Source: CAYUIS01 sp964444825 (lineage in GTDB: Bacteria > Chloroflexota > Anaerolineae > B4-G1). From it: DNA of 37,383 nucleotides. Position numbers and translations under genes: made by a program. This document shows, one piece after another, positions 17,001 through 24,718 of this stretch (its first letter is position 1; each line of letters begins with the position of its first letter). The DNA lies in contig CAYUIS010000039.1 of the NCBI GenBank assembly GCA_964444825.1, positions 1 through 37,383 on the forward strand, written 5' to 3'. The notes under the pieces are model-generated. The model saw nothing but the letters and a program-made list of their open reading frames with translations, ran no database searches and was not told where the DNA came from.

Positions 17001-17841
17001 CACGATCGATCTGACATACGACAAGGACGACTACATGGTGAATGCGGACCCGACCCGTATGCAACAGGCGATTATGAATCTGGCTACCAATGCCCGAGAC
17101 GCGATGCCGGAAGGAGGAGAGCTGCGCATCGACCTGGGACGGATACGGATTGAGGATCCTCGGAGCGCACCGCTCCCAGAGATGCAGCCTGAAGAGTGGG
17201 TGCGTTTGACCATAGCGGACACCGGGCACGGCATCCCTCCCGACGTGCTGCCTCGCGTCTTTGACCCGTTTTTCACCACCAAGGGACCGGGCGAGGGTAC
17301 CGGGCTGGGACTATCGCAGGTATATGGCATCATTATACAGCACGATGGCCACGTCGACGTGACATCGAGCGTAGGAGAGGGGAGCGCGTTCACCCTGTAC
17401 TTGCCAGCCCTGATGGTCGAGTCGCGGCAGACGCAAGGGGGGGAATTAGGACCCCTGATTCAGGGAGATGGACAGATGATCCTGGTCGTCGAGGATGCCG
17501 CCACCACGCGGGGAGCAATAAGAGATTGTCTCGAACTGCTGGATTACCGTGTTCTGGAGGCGGCCAACGGCCAGGAGGCACTGACGATATTCGAGCACCA
17601 GGCGAACGAAATCGCGCTGGTGCTGAGCGACATGGTGATGCCCAAGATGGGGGGGCGGGAGCTGTTCCACGCCCTCAGGGAGCGGGATCCAGCCGTGAAG
17701 GTGATTATGCTGACCGGCCACCCGATGCAGGACGAACTGGAGGATCTGCGGGCCCAGGGGATGACGGATTGGCTGCCCAAACCTCCGAGCCTGGAACAAC
17801 TGGCGGAGGTGGTCGCCCGGGCGCTGGGCATAGGGAAATAG
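14080..17841 (+). CDS. Hybrid sensor kinase 2 with two N-terminal receivers (REC-REC-PAS-GAF-PAS-PAS-HisKA-HATPase-REC)
   Basis: The 1253-residue soluble protein starts with two receivers: 1-125 (MHILYVEDDPRDADL, Asp54 in LALTDLRLP) and 137-262 (Asp193 in DVLLLDYRLP). The second has YAEPSAND in place of the usual acidic pair, so its phosphorylation is doubtful. Then follow PAS 276-396, GAF-like 404-575, the SPISLWEQDFS PAS type 597-743, PAS 763-866, HisKA (His892 in GIAHDFNNIL), HATPase with NLATNARDAM, DTGHGI, FDPFFTTK and GTGLGL, and a third receiver with Asp1184 in VLSDMVMP. From the GAF onward it is a close paralog of hybrid kinase 1. It begins 3 nt after the receiver gene, which suggests that input phosphate from the Rcp1-like protein or its kinase may gate this kinase. 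Confidence 0.92.
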   Translation: MHILYVEDDPRDADLTRRALARSMPHWKLELATTQRQALGRLQGEPDYDLALTDLRLPDGDGLTVLSHIRERNLPLAVVIVTGGGDEKTVVAALRAGADDYVVKRDDYLVHLPKVLSDALDRYRAHADRRARPLRVLYAEPSANDVDLTRRHLALHAPNIILDAASTGRQVLQRLPTSSRSTEEPSYDVLLLDYRLPGADALEVMKEVRQVRGLDIPVVIASGRGNEEIALQALRLGAADYLTKSPGYLYRLQAVLENAFYRAELAREQAALRRSETRYRAVSELTSDFAYAYTVGQDGDLRVEWVTEAFARITSLNPDELETQGGLRSIIHPDDVPPALEHYQRLLAGQDDVYEMRILTKNGEERWLRDYGRPQWDEQERRVVRIYGAAQDITERVRATQLLHAINQAARAMEKALRPDDMFPVVAEELKALGFSCAFFAVGETQRKLYPQYLSYETKVLKTAERLAGLRVEDFAITIEEIELYRRVVWERQTVLNESVEDVIQQLLPGPLKRLSGQLARLLHVPQSINAPLVVEDRVIAVFSVQSDDLTEVDMPAVTAFAHQMAATWHRARLYEQAQQEIAERKRTEEALRESEGRYRTLFEDSPISLWEQDFSGVKQRIEALRQQGVTDFRAYFAAHPEAVADCLASIKVTAVNQTSLRMYKAKNKSDLLTGLERLIPVRPYEADFLAQIAEGHTEYEWEGLNNTLAGELIDIKGYWSVAPGHEETLTKVIVSIEDITARKTAQQERERLLAQIQEQAQQMQHILVTVPEGVLLLDPDARVVMTNPQGEADMVAAGDAKVGEVLTRLGDHSLAELLSAPPRGLWHEVTTEERSFQVIAKPLSEETETGTTSGGWVLAMRDVTQQREVEWRIQQQERLAAVGQLAAGIAHDFNNILAVITLYAKISLRAPDLPAKMYERLETIDLQAERASELIQQVLDFSRRAVLERRPMDLLTFLKEQVKLLERTLPESITIDLTYDKDDYMVNADPTRMQQAIMNLATNARDAMPEGGELRIDLGRIRIEDPRSAPLPEMQPEEWVRLTIADTGHGIPPDVLPRVFDPFFTTKGPGEGTGLGLSQVYGIIIQHDGHVDVTSSVGEGSAFTLYLPALMVESRQTQGGELGPLIQGDGQMILVVEDAATTRGAIRDCLELLDYRVLEAANGQEALTIFEHQANEIALVLSDMVMPKMGGRELFHALRERDPAVKVIMLTGHPMQDELEDLRAQGMTDWLPKPPSLEQLAEVVARALGIGK

Positions 17842-17941
17842 CCTCCAGTCAGCAAAAACCCGGTCAAGACGCTGCTAGAGAAATCGACCATCGGCTGCGG
17901 CACATCCGGAACCGGACGACGTAATCAGAGGAGCACCGCAT

Positions 17942-20689
17942 ATGGCGAGCAGAACGGAACAACCTATGGCCCTGCCAGCTTTCGAAGACACGCGGGATAG
18001 CATAGCACGTCACAGGACTCGCGTGGCCCGGCTGCTCTATGCTACCCTGCTTATCTTCCTGGCCGTATCGGTCGGGCTGTGCACCTGGCAGTTGGTGTTC
18101 TATGGCACGCCAACCCGCTATAGCGAATGGTACAGGCTGTTGAGCGGCATGTCGATGACCATCGTGAGTCTGGGGCTCTTGTTCCTGTTGCGTCGAGGTC
18201 GCGTGTACGCGACGGGCGCGCTGCTATCCGGCACCATATGGACGATGATCACCCTATGGGCTGTCACCGCTGGCGGCATACGCAGCGCCGGTATGGCGGC
18301 CTATGTCCTGGTCATCATCGTCGCCGGGCTGACCCTCGGCGGGCGTGCCGCCATCCTGGCGGGCGTAGCCTGCATTCTCGCCGCTGCAGGCGCATATCAC
18401 GTCCAGACGAGCGGCCTGATAGTGGTCCCGGTGCAAGCGCTGCATCCTTTCGATGGCATCGCATTCGTTCTGATCCTGGGCTTGGCCGCGCTCCTACTAT
18501 ACTTTGCCGCACGCAGCACCGACGACGCGCTCGAGCGCGCCCGATCGAATGAACAAGCTACGGCGGAGAGTTACCGCGAGTTGCAGCGCGAGATCGCCGA
18601 GCGTGAGCTGGCCGAAGGAGCGCTGCGTGAGAACGAACGCTTTCTCGCCGGTGTGTTCGAGGGGATTCAAGATGGGCTCAGCGTTCTCGACCTAGGCCTC
18701 AATATCATCCTCGTCAACCAGTGGATGGAGACGATGTACAGCGCACAGATGCCGCTGGTGGGGCGCAAGTGCTACGAGGTGTACCAGCACAGGTCTTCCC
18801 CCTGCCCCTGGTGCCCGTCGATCTCAACGATCCAGACCGGCGAGGCCCACACCGAGATCGTCCCCTATCCTTCGAGCGAGCAGCCCAGCGGCTGGATCGA
18901 GCTATCTGCGTTTCCGATCAAGGACACCGACGGCAACGTGGTCAGCATCATCGAACACGTCAGGAACATTACGAAACGCAAAGCGTCCGAGGAGACCCTG
19001 CACCAGCGCAACCGCGAGCTGGAGACGCTGTACCGCGCCAGCCAGGCCCTCAGCTCCAGCCTCGACCTGGACCAGGTGCTGGCAGCCGTACTGGAGGAGG
19101 TGCGGGGCTTACTGGGCGTGACCGCCTCCTCCATCTGGTTGATCGACCCGGTGACGGACGAGGTGGTATGCCGCCAGGCTGCCGGCCCGGAGAGCGACCT
19201 GGTGCGCGACTGGCGGCTGTCGCCAGGCGAGGGGATCGCCGGTTGGGTGGCCCAACACGGCGAAAGTGTGATCGCGACCGACACCCGGGCCGACGATCGT
19301 TACTATGACGGCGTTGAGAAAAAGATGGGAATAACACTGCGCTCCATTCTCAGCGTTCCCCTGCGCGTCCAGGAGCGCTTGATCGGCACGCTCCAGGTTC
19401 TCGACGAGGGGACCAGTCGCTTTGACACGCGGGATAAGGCGCTGCTCGAGTCGCTGGCCGCCTCCGCCGCGATCGCCATCGAGAACGCACGGCTGTACCG
19501 GGAGCTGTATGGTCACGCCGACCAGTTGGACCACCGGGTGCAGGAGAGGACCGCCCAACTCGAGATCCAGTACGCCCGCCTAGATGCCATTCTGCGCAGC
19601 ACCAACGATGGCGTCGTCCTCGTCGACGCGGAAGGCGGCGTCATCCAGGCCAATTCGGTGGCCCAGGTGTGGTTGACGCAGACCTTTTCCCCTGAACAGG
19701 AGGATGCAGAGCTCCTGCGACAGACGATACAGGATCTGGCACGCCAGGCCGAGCAAAGACCGGAATCGGTGCTGGAACTGACGGGGATTGACCTCGAACT
19801 ACGCGCCGCCCCGGTGGAAGGGGCAAACGACCTGGAAGAACCAATCGCCGCAGTCATCAACATCCACGACGTGAGCCATCTCAAGGAGGTGGATCGACTA
19901 AAGTCAGCCTTTATCGACAATATCGCCCACGAACTGCGGACGCCGATGACGACGATTCGAGGATACGCTTACCTGATGCAGCGGACGCCACCTGATGACG
20001 ACAAGTGGGAGACATACCTTAACGCGATGCTGCAGGAACAAGAGTCGCAGGCCCAGCTCTTTGACGACATCTTGCAGATCACACGCATATACGCGGGGCA
20101 CGTCGTCGTAGACCCTTATCCACAGCTTCTCAACGGACTGGCGCAAGCGGCGGTCGAACGGTATCACGTGCTGGCCCACAAACGTGGGGTGAAAATGGAA
20201 TTCCGCCCGTCCCATCCCAGCCCCGTGGTGATAGCAGACATGCCCCACCTGATGCGAACTCTGAACAACCTGGTGGGCGACGCCCTACGCTACACGCCAC
20301 CAGGGGGATCCGTGTTTGTTGATACCGGTACGGAGAAAGCGGAAGGGTGCACGTGGGCCACAATATCGGTGACGGACACCGGGCAGAGAATCCCGGCTGA
20401 GGATCAGCTCCACGTCTTTGACCGATTCTCCCGCGAGCAAGAACCCCTATCGGCCCGGGTGTCCGAAACCGGCTTGAGACTGATGATCCTCAAAGGTATC
20501 GTGGAGTTGCACCGGGGCAGGGTGACGATGCAGAGTCCTTCGACCACAGACGAGCCGTCCGCGCTCGGGACAGGCCCTACCGAGGCGGGTGAGGCCGACG
20601 AGCAGGGCATCGGCAGCACCTTCACCATCTGGCTGCCCCTCGCCGATCAAGGTGAACATGAGGAAACATCCGATGCCCAATCCAGCTAG
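17942..20689 (+). CDS. Membrane sensor kinase with degenerate ATP-binding domain (probable pseudokinase)
   Basis: The 915-residue protein has about six membrane helices (30-191), PAS 233-351, GAF 360-520, coil, PAS-like 545-650, HisKA with IAHELRTPMTT (His663 intact) and a C-terminal HATPase fold. Its ATP-binding motifs are altered: the N-box reads NNLVGDALRYT (Asn to Asp780), the G1 box DTGQRIP (Gly to Arg816), and the G2 box ETGLRL (Gly to Glu842 and Gly to Arg846). The next gene, its paralog, has all of these intact. The PAS holds Cys277, Cys288 and Cys291 (CYEVYQHRSSPCPWC), a possible metal or redox site. ATG at 17942 has GAGGAG 8-9 nt upstream. The end overlaps the next gene by 17 nt. 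It may be a phosphoacceptor or allosteric partner (inference). Confidence 0.88.
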   Translation: MASRTEQPMALPAFEDTRDSIARHRTRVARLLYATLLIFLAVSVGLCTWQLVFYGTPTRYSEWYRLLSGMSMTIVSLGLLFLLRRGRVYATGALLSGTIWTMITLWAVTAGGIRSAGMAAYVLVIIVAGLTLGGRAAILAGVACILAAAGAYHVQTSGLIVVPVQALHPFDGIAFVLILGLAALLLYFAARSTDDALERARSNEQATAESYRELQREIAERELAEGALRENERFLAGVFEGIQDGLSVLDLGLNIILVNQWMETMYSAQMPLVGRKCYEVYQHRSSPCPWCPSISTIQTGEAHTEIVPYPSSEQPSGWIELSAFPIKDTDGNVVSIIEHVRNITKRKASEETLHQRNRELETLYRASQALSSSLDLDQVLAAVLEEVRGLLGVTASSIWLIDPVTDEVVCRQAAGPESDLVRDWRLSPGEGIAGWVAQHGESVIATDTRADDRYYDGVEKKMGITLRSILSVPLRVQERLIGTLQVLDEGTSRFDTRDKALLESLAASAAIAIENARLYRELYGHADQLDHRVQERTAQLEIQYARLDAILRSTNDGVVLVDAEGGVIQANSVAQVWLTQTFSPEQEDAELLRQTIQDLARQAEQRPESVLELTGIDLELRAAPVEGANDLEEPIAAVINIHDVSHLKEVDRLKSAFIDNIAHELRTPMTTIRGYAYLMQRTPPDDDKWETYLNAMLQEQESQAQLFDDILQITRIYAGHVVVDPYPQLLNGLAQAAVERYHVLAHKRGVKMEFRPSHPSPVVIADMPHLMRTLNNLVGDALRYTPPGGSVFVDTGTEKAEGCTWATISVTDTGQRIPAEDQLHVFDRFSREQEPLSARVSETGLRLMILKGIVELHRGRVTMQSPSTTDEPSALGTGPTEAGEADEQGIGSTFTIWLPLADQGEHEETSDAQSS

Positions 20690-23600
20690 CGCAGCAACAC
20701 CACAGGACCCAAGGACTGAACCAGGGACCAATATCCCCGGTCACGAAGTCTCGTGCCGGGCCGTCGCCCCGCTCTTCCCCAAGCTGGAAGAGAGGGGCTT
20801 TGACGCAGCGTGGATGGTTGCCGGGACCGGCTACACAGTCGAACACGTGAAGGACTCCACAAAGCGGATGAGTTGGGATGGCTTTCGAACGCTGATGTCG
20901 AATATCGGGACCATATTGTCCGACGACGAACTCGTCGAACTGGGCGGAACCACCTTGGATTCAGTACCAATCAGGCCCTATATTCTGATGGCGCGCCTGC
21001 TTTTCTCCATTCAAGGTTTCTACCGCTGGGGCGCCGAGCGGCTGATGGCGCAGAACTATACCTGTGTCCGGGGACGCATGGACAAAACCGGCCCACAGCA
21101 GCTAGGGCTCGAGTTCAGCCTGCTGCCCGGTTATGAACCGTCCCGGGAGTGGCATCTGTATGGCAAGGGGAATCTCATCGCCCTGCCAACCGCACTGGGA
21201 TTGAGACCGGCAACCGTCGAGATGACGATGACAGAGACGGGGGTACGTTACACCGTCCAGGTGCCGCCGGGCGGTGGTGGGTTGCGGCGAGTGCTTCGTT
21301 TGCTCACCCGGCCATTTGCAGTGCGCGCGACAGCGCGGGAGCTCCAACATGCCTACGAGAACCTGTCCACCCGCTATTGGGAGATGGAGAGGGAGGTCAC
21401 TGCACGAGGACGGGCAGAACAGGCGCTGCAACAGCGCTACCGTGAGCTGGAGATGCTCAACCGCGCGGGACAGGCGCTCAGCTCCAGCCTCGATCTGGAC
21501 CATGTGCTGATCACCGTCCTGGAGGAAGTGCGGCATCTGTTCCATGTAACAGCTTCCTCCATCTGGCTGATCGATCCGGCGACAGATGAGGTGGTCTGCC
21601 GACACGCCGTCGGCCCTGGCAACGAGGTCGTGCGCGGCTGGCGACTGCCATCGGGGCAGGGCATCGTCGGCTGGGTAGCGCAGCACGGGCAGAGCACGAT
21701 CGTGGGGGATGCCGAGGCGGACGAACGATACTACGCCCAGGTCGCGGACAGGATGGAAATGACACTCCGGTCCATCCTGAGCGTGCCACTCCAGGTCCAG
21801 GATCGCGTGATCGGTGTGCTCCAGGTCCTCGACATCGGGGTAGATAGGCTTGGTGAGAGAGACCAGGCGCTGATCGAGCCGCTAGCCGCTTCGGCGGCGA
21901 TCGCCATCGATAACGCCCGTCTCCACGCCGAGACCCACGAAAGGCTGCGGGAACAGATCGCGCTTCGAGAGGCAGGCGCTATCATCTCCTCGGCCCTGGA
22001 GCCGGAGACGGTGTTGAGCCGCATCGTCGAGCAGATGGGCCGGGTCGTGGATGCCACCAGCGCCTACATCTCGGGCTACGAACCCCGCACGAGCAAGGCC
22101 ATCGTGCTGGCCGAGTACATCAGTTCCGCTGCCTGCCCTCAAGAACAGGCGTCCGATCTGGGCAAAGCGTACCAGGAAATTGCGGACGGTCGATGGATAA
22201 CGGCGATGCGGTTGGGCCAACACAGAGTCTCCCACCTGGACGATCCGGACCTACACGAGGTGGAAAGCACCCGTATGGAACAATACGGGGCCAAGACCAT
22301 TTTCTACGTTCCACTCCTGATCCGGGATGAGATGATCGGTTACGTCGAGGTTTGGGAGAGCCGCCGGCATCGGGAATTCACACCTGGAGAGATCGCCCTG
22401 TGCCAGGACATCGCGCAACAGGCGGCCATCGCCCTGGAGAATGCACGGTTGTACGAGCAAGCGCAACGGGAGATCGCCGAGCGCCGCCGGGCGGAGGAGG
22501 ACCTGGAGCGACGCGTGGTCCAGTTAGAGGCGATCAACCGCATCTGGCGCAACATCGCCTCCGTGGTTGATCAGCAGGAACTGCTCCAGCGGACGGTGGA
22601 TTCCGTGCGGGAGGACCTGGGCTATTCGCAGGTCGCCATTCTCCTCATCGACCCAGGGACAGACGAGCTCGTCGTGACCACCGCCACCGAGGACTTTTGG
22701 GCCGTCATCCTCGACGACTACCGCCAGCCCGTGGGCAAGGGCGCTATCGGCATAGCTGCCGAATTGGGTGAGACGGTCCTCGTCACCGACGGCGCCACCG
22801 ACCCCCGCGTGTACCGGATGGGAGAGTGGCTGTCTTCCTCTTCGCTCTCGGTTCCGATCAAGATCGGGGGATCTGTGATCGGGGTTCTGGAGGTGGAGGC
22901 CAATGTCCCGAACGCATTCGACGAAAACGACGTCATAGTGCTCGACACCGTGGGGGACCAGGTCGCCGTGGCGATTGAGAACACCCGGCTGTACGGAGAG
23001 GCACAGCGCAGCGCGCTGGAGCAAGAGACCCTAAGGGAGGCGTCGCTGGCGCTGACGACCACCCTGGAGCGTGACGAAGTCGTCGACCGTATCCTGGCCC
23101 AGTTGCAGGAAGTGGTGCCCTACGACACCGCCTCCGTCCAGTTGCTCAGGGACGAGTTGCTGGAGATCGTCGGGGGGAGGGGGTTCCCCAACCCAGAGGA
23201 GATCATTGGCCTCACCTTCGATCCGCACAGCGAGGCCAACCCCAACCGCGAGGTGGTCCGCACGTGGGCTCCCTTCATCGTGGCGGACGGCCCAGCCGTA
23301 TATGGCGAGTTCAGTCGCGATCCTCACGCCCCCGCAGGCATTCGCTCCTGGCTCGGCGTGCCCATGATCGTGGGAGAGCAACTGATTGGCATGATCGCCC
23401 TCGACAAGACCGTCCCGGGCTTTTACACGGTGGAGCACGCCCGCCTGGCCGAGGCGTTCGCTGCCCAGGCAGCCATCGCCATCGAGAACGCGCGCCTGTA
23501 CCAGGCCCTGCGTGGTCACGCCCAACAGTTGGAGCAACGGGTCCAGGAACGGACCGCCGAGCTTGAGGCTCAGTATGCCCGGCTCGACGCCACCCTGCGC

Positions 23601-24572
23601 AGTACAACCGACGGCATCGTCGTCACCGACGAGATAGGAAACATCATTCAGGCCAACCCGGTGGCCCAGGCGTGGCTGAACCAGACCCTCTCCCCGGCAG
23701 ACGCAAACCGATTGCGAACGGCAGTTCGGAACCTGGCGTGGCGGGCCGACGAGACGCCAGAGCTGGTGCTGGAGCTAACCGGGCTGGACCTGGAGTTGAG
23801 CGCTGGCCGGGTCTTGGAGGAGGGTGTGGAAGAGCCCTCGGCGGTAGTGGTGGCGATCCACGACGTGAGCCACCTCAAGGCGTTGGATAGAATGAAGACC
23901 CGTTTTGTCAGCAACGTCTCTCACGAACTCAGGACCCCCATCACGACGATCAAACTCTATACCCATCTGATGCAGCTCCAGCCGGAGAAACACCGCGAGT
24001 ACCTGGGTGTTTTGGCATACGAGGCGGACAACCAAGCCCGGCTTGTGGAGGACATTTTGCAGATGTCCCGCATAGACGCAGGCCGTATGGAGATGGAGCC
24101 CATCTCAACCTCACTCGATAGATTGGTCAAAGCGGTTGTCGTCAGCCATCGGGTGATGGCTGAGGACGGTAACGTGGCCCTGGAGTATCGCTCAGGCGGC
24201 TCTGAGCTGACGGCGTTGGTCGACCCCAACCGGATGATCCAGGTGCTGAACAACCTGGTCAGCAACGCAATTCGCTACACCCTTGAGGGAGGCAGCGTGA
24301 TCGTCTCGATAAGCGGGCAGATGGCAGAGGGGCGCAAGTGGGCCACGATCACCGTCGCGGACACCGGGATGGGCATCCCGGCCACCGAGATGCCATACAT
24401 CTTTGATCGTTTCTTCCGGGGAAAAAGACCCCGGGATATGCAACTGACCGGGACTGGGCTGGGATTATCCATCGTCCAGGAGATCGTCGAGTACCACGGA
24501 GGGCGGGTGGAGGTGGAAAGCGAGGAGAATGTGGGCTCGATCTTCACCGTCTGGCTGCCGCTGGCCGACTAG
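20673..24572 (+). CDS. Sensor histidine kinase with four GAF domains and an unrecognised N-terminal module
   Basis: The 1299-residue protein has no membrane helices. Residues 1-220 form a module I do not recognise (contains GYTVEHVKDSTKRMSWDGF and GLEFSLLPGYEPSREWHLY). Then come a coil, GAF domains at about 254-419, 429-596, 616-774 and 786-946, a coil, a PAS-like domain 966-1072, HisKA with NVSHELRTPITTIKLYT (His1084), and an intact HATPase with NNLVSNAIRYT, DTGMGIP and GTGLGLSIV. It is a paralog of the preceding degenerate kinase over GAF1 and the whole C-terminal half. I chose ATG 20673 because GAGGA lies 8 nt upstream; ATG 20658 is in frame. The start lies inside the upstream gene, which fits coupling and a possible heterodimer. 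Confidence 0.9.
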   Translation: MPNPASAATPQDPRTEPGTNIPGHEVSCRAVAPLFPKLEERGFDAAWMVAGTGYTVEHVKDSTKRMSWDGFRTLMSNIGTILSDDELVELGGTTLDSVPIRPYILMARLLFSIQGFYRWGAERLMAQNYTCVRGRMDKTGPQQLGLEFSLLPGYEPSREWHLYGKGNLIALPTALGLRPATVEMTMTETGVRYTVQVPPGGGGLRRVLRLLTRPFAVRATARELQHAYENLSTRYWEMEREVTARGRAEQALQQRYRELEMLNRAGQALSSSLDLDHVLITVLEEVRHLFHVTASSIWLIDPATDEVVCRHAVGPGNEVVRGWRLPSGQGIVGWVAQHGQSTIVGDAEADERYYAQVADRMEMTLRSILSVPLQVQDRVIGVLQVLDIGVDRLGERDQALIEPLAASAAIAIDNARLHAETHERLREQIALREAGAIISSALEPETVLSRIVEQMGRVVDATSAYISGYEPRTSKAIVLAEYISSAACPQEQASDLGKAYQEIADGRWITAMRLGQHRVSHLDDPDLHEVESTRMEQYGAKTIFYVPLLIRDEMIGYVEVWESRRHREFTPGEIALCQDIAQQAAIALENARLYEQAQREIAERRRAEEDLERRVVQLEAINRIWRNIASVVDQQELLQRTVDSVREDLGYSQVAILLIDPGTDELVVTTATEDFWAVILDDYRQPVGKGAIGIAAELGETVLVTDGATDPRVYRMGEWLSSSSLSVPIKIGGSVIGVLEVEANVPNAFDENDVIVLDTVGDQVAVAIENTRLYGEAQRSALEQETLREASLALTTTLERDEVVDRILAQLQEVVPYDTASVQLLRDELLEIVGGRGFPNPEEIIGLTFDPHSEANPNREVVRTWAPFIVADGPAVYGEFSRDPHAPAGIRSWLGVPMIVGEQLIGMIALDKTVPGFYTVEHARLAEAFAAQAAIAIENARLYQALRGHAQQLEQRVQERTAELEAQYARLDATLRSTTDGIVVTDEIGNIIQANPVAQAWLNQTLSPADANRLRTAVRNLAWRADETPELVLELTGLDLELSAGRVLEEGVEEPSAVVVAIHDVSHLKALDRMKTRFVSNVSHELRTPITTIKLYTHLMQLQPEKHREYLGVLAYEADNQARLVEDILQMSRIDAGRMEMEPISTSLDRLVKAVVVSHRVMAEDGNVALEYRSGGSELTALVDPNRMIQVLNNLVSNAIRYTLEGGSVIVSISGQMAEGRKWATITVADTGMGIPATEMPYIFDRFFRGKRPRDMQLTGTGLGLSIVQEIVEYHGGRVEVESEENVGSIFTVWLPLAD

Positions 24573-24614
24573 GGCCTGGTCTGAGTCGCCCCCGAGTATA
24601 TCGAGGGGCGCAGC

Positions 24615-24692
24615 CGAAGGACCTGTCCTGAGGCGCCTCGAAGGACCTGTCCTGAGGCGCCTCGAAGGACCTGTCCTGAGGTGCCCCGAAGG
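24615..24692 (+). repeat. Three 24-bp tandem units of the CCTGAG-N6-CGAAGG repeat
   Basis: Three units of 24 bp run from 24615 to 24686, the first two identical and the third differing in two bases of its N6 core (GTGCCC instead of GCGCCT). A last CGAAGG ends at 24692. Each unit contains the small palindrome AGGAC-CT-GTCCT. The array occupies about half of the 146-bp spacer between the four-GAF kinase and hybrid kinase 3. No promoter stands out there. Confidence 0.9.
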
Positions 24693-24718
24693 GTAAGGTT
24701 GCGATAGGAGAGTAACAA

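Noticed and set aside
24615..24692. The 24-bp tandem array as a CRISPR
   Set aside because: The units are directly adjacent with no unique spacers, and the same motif is dispersed in coding regions. It is a simple short-repeat array.
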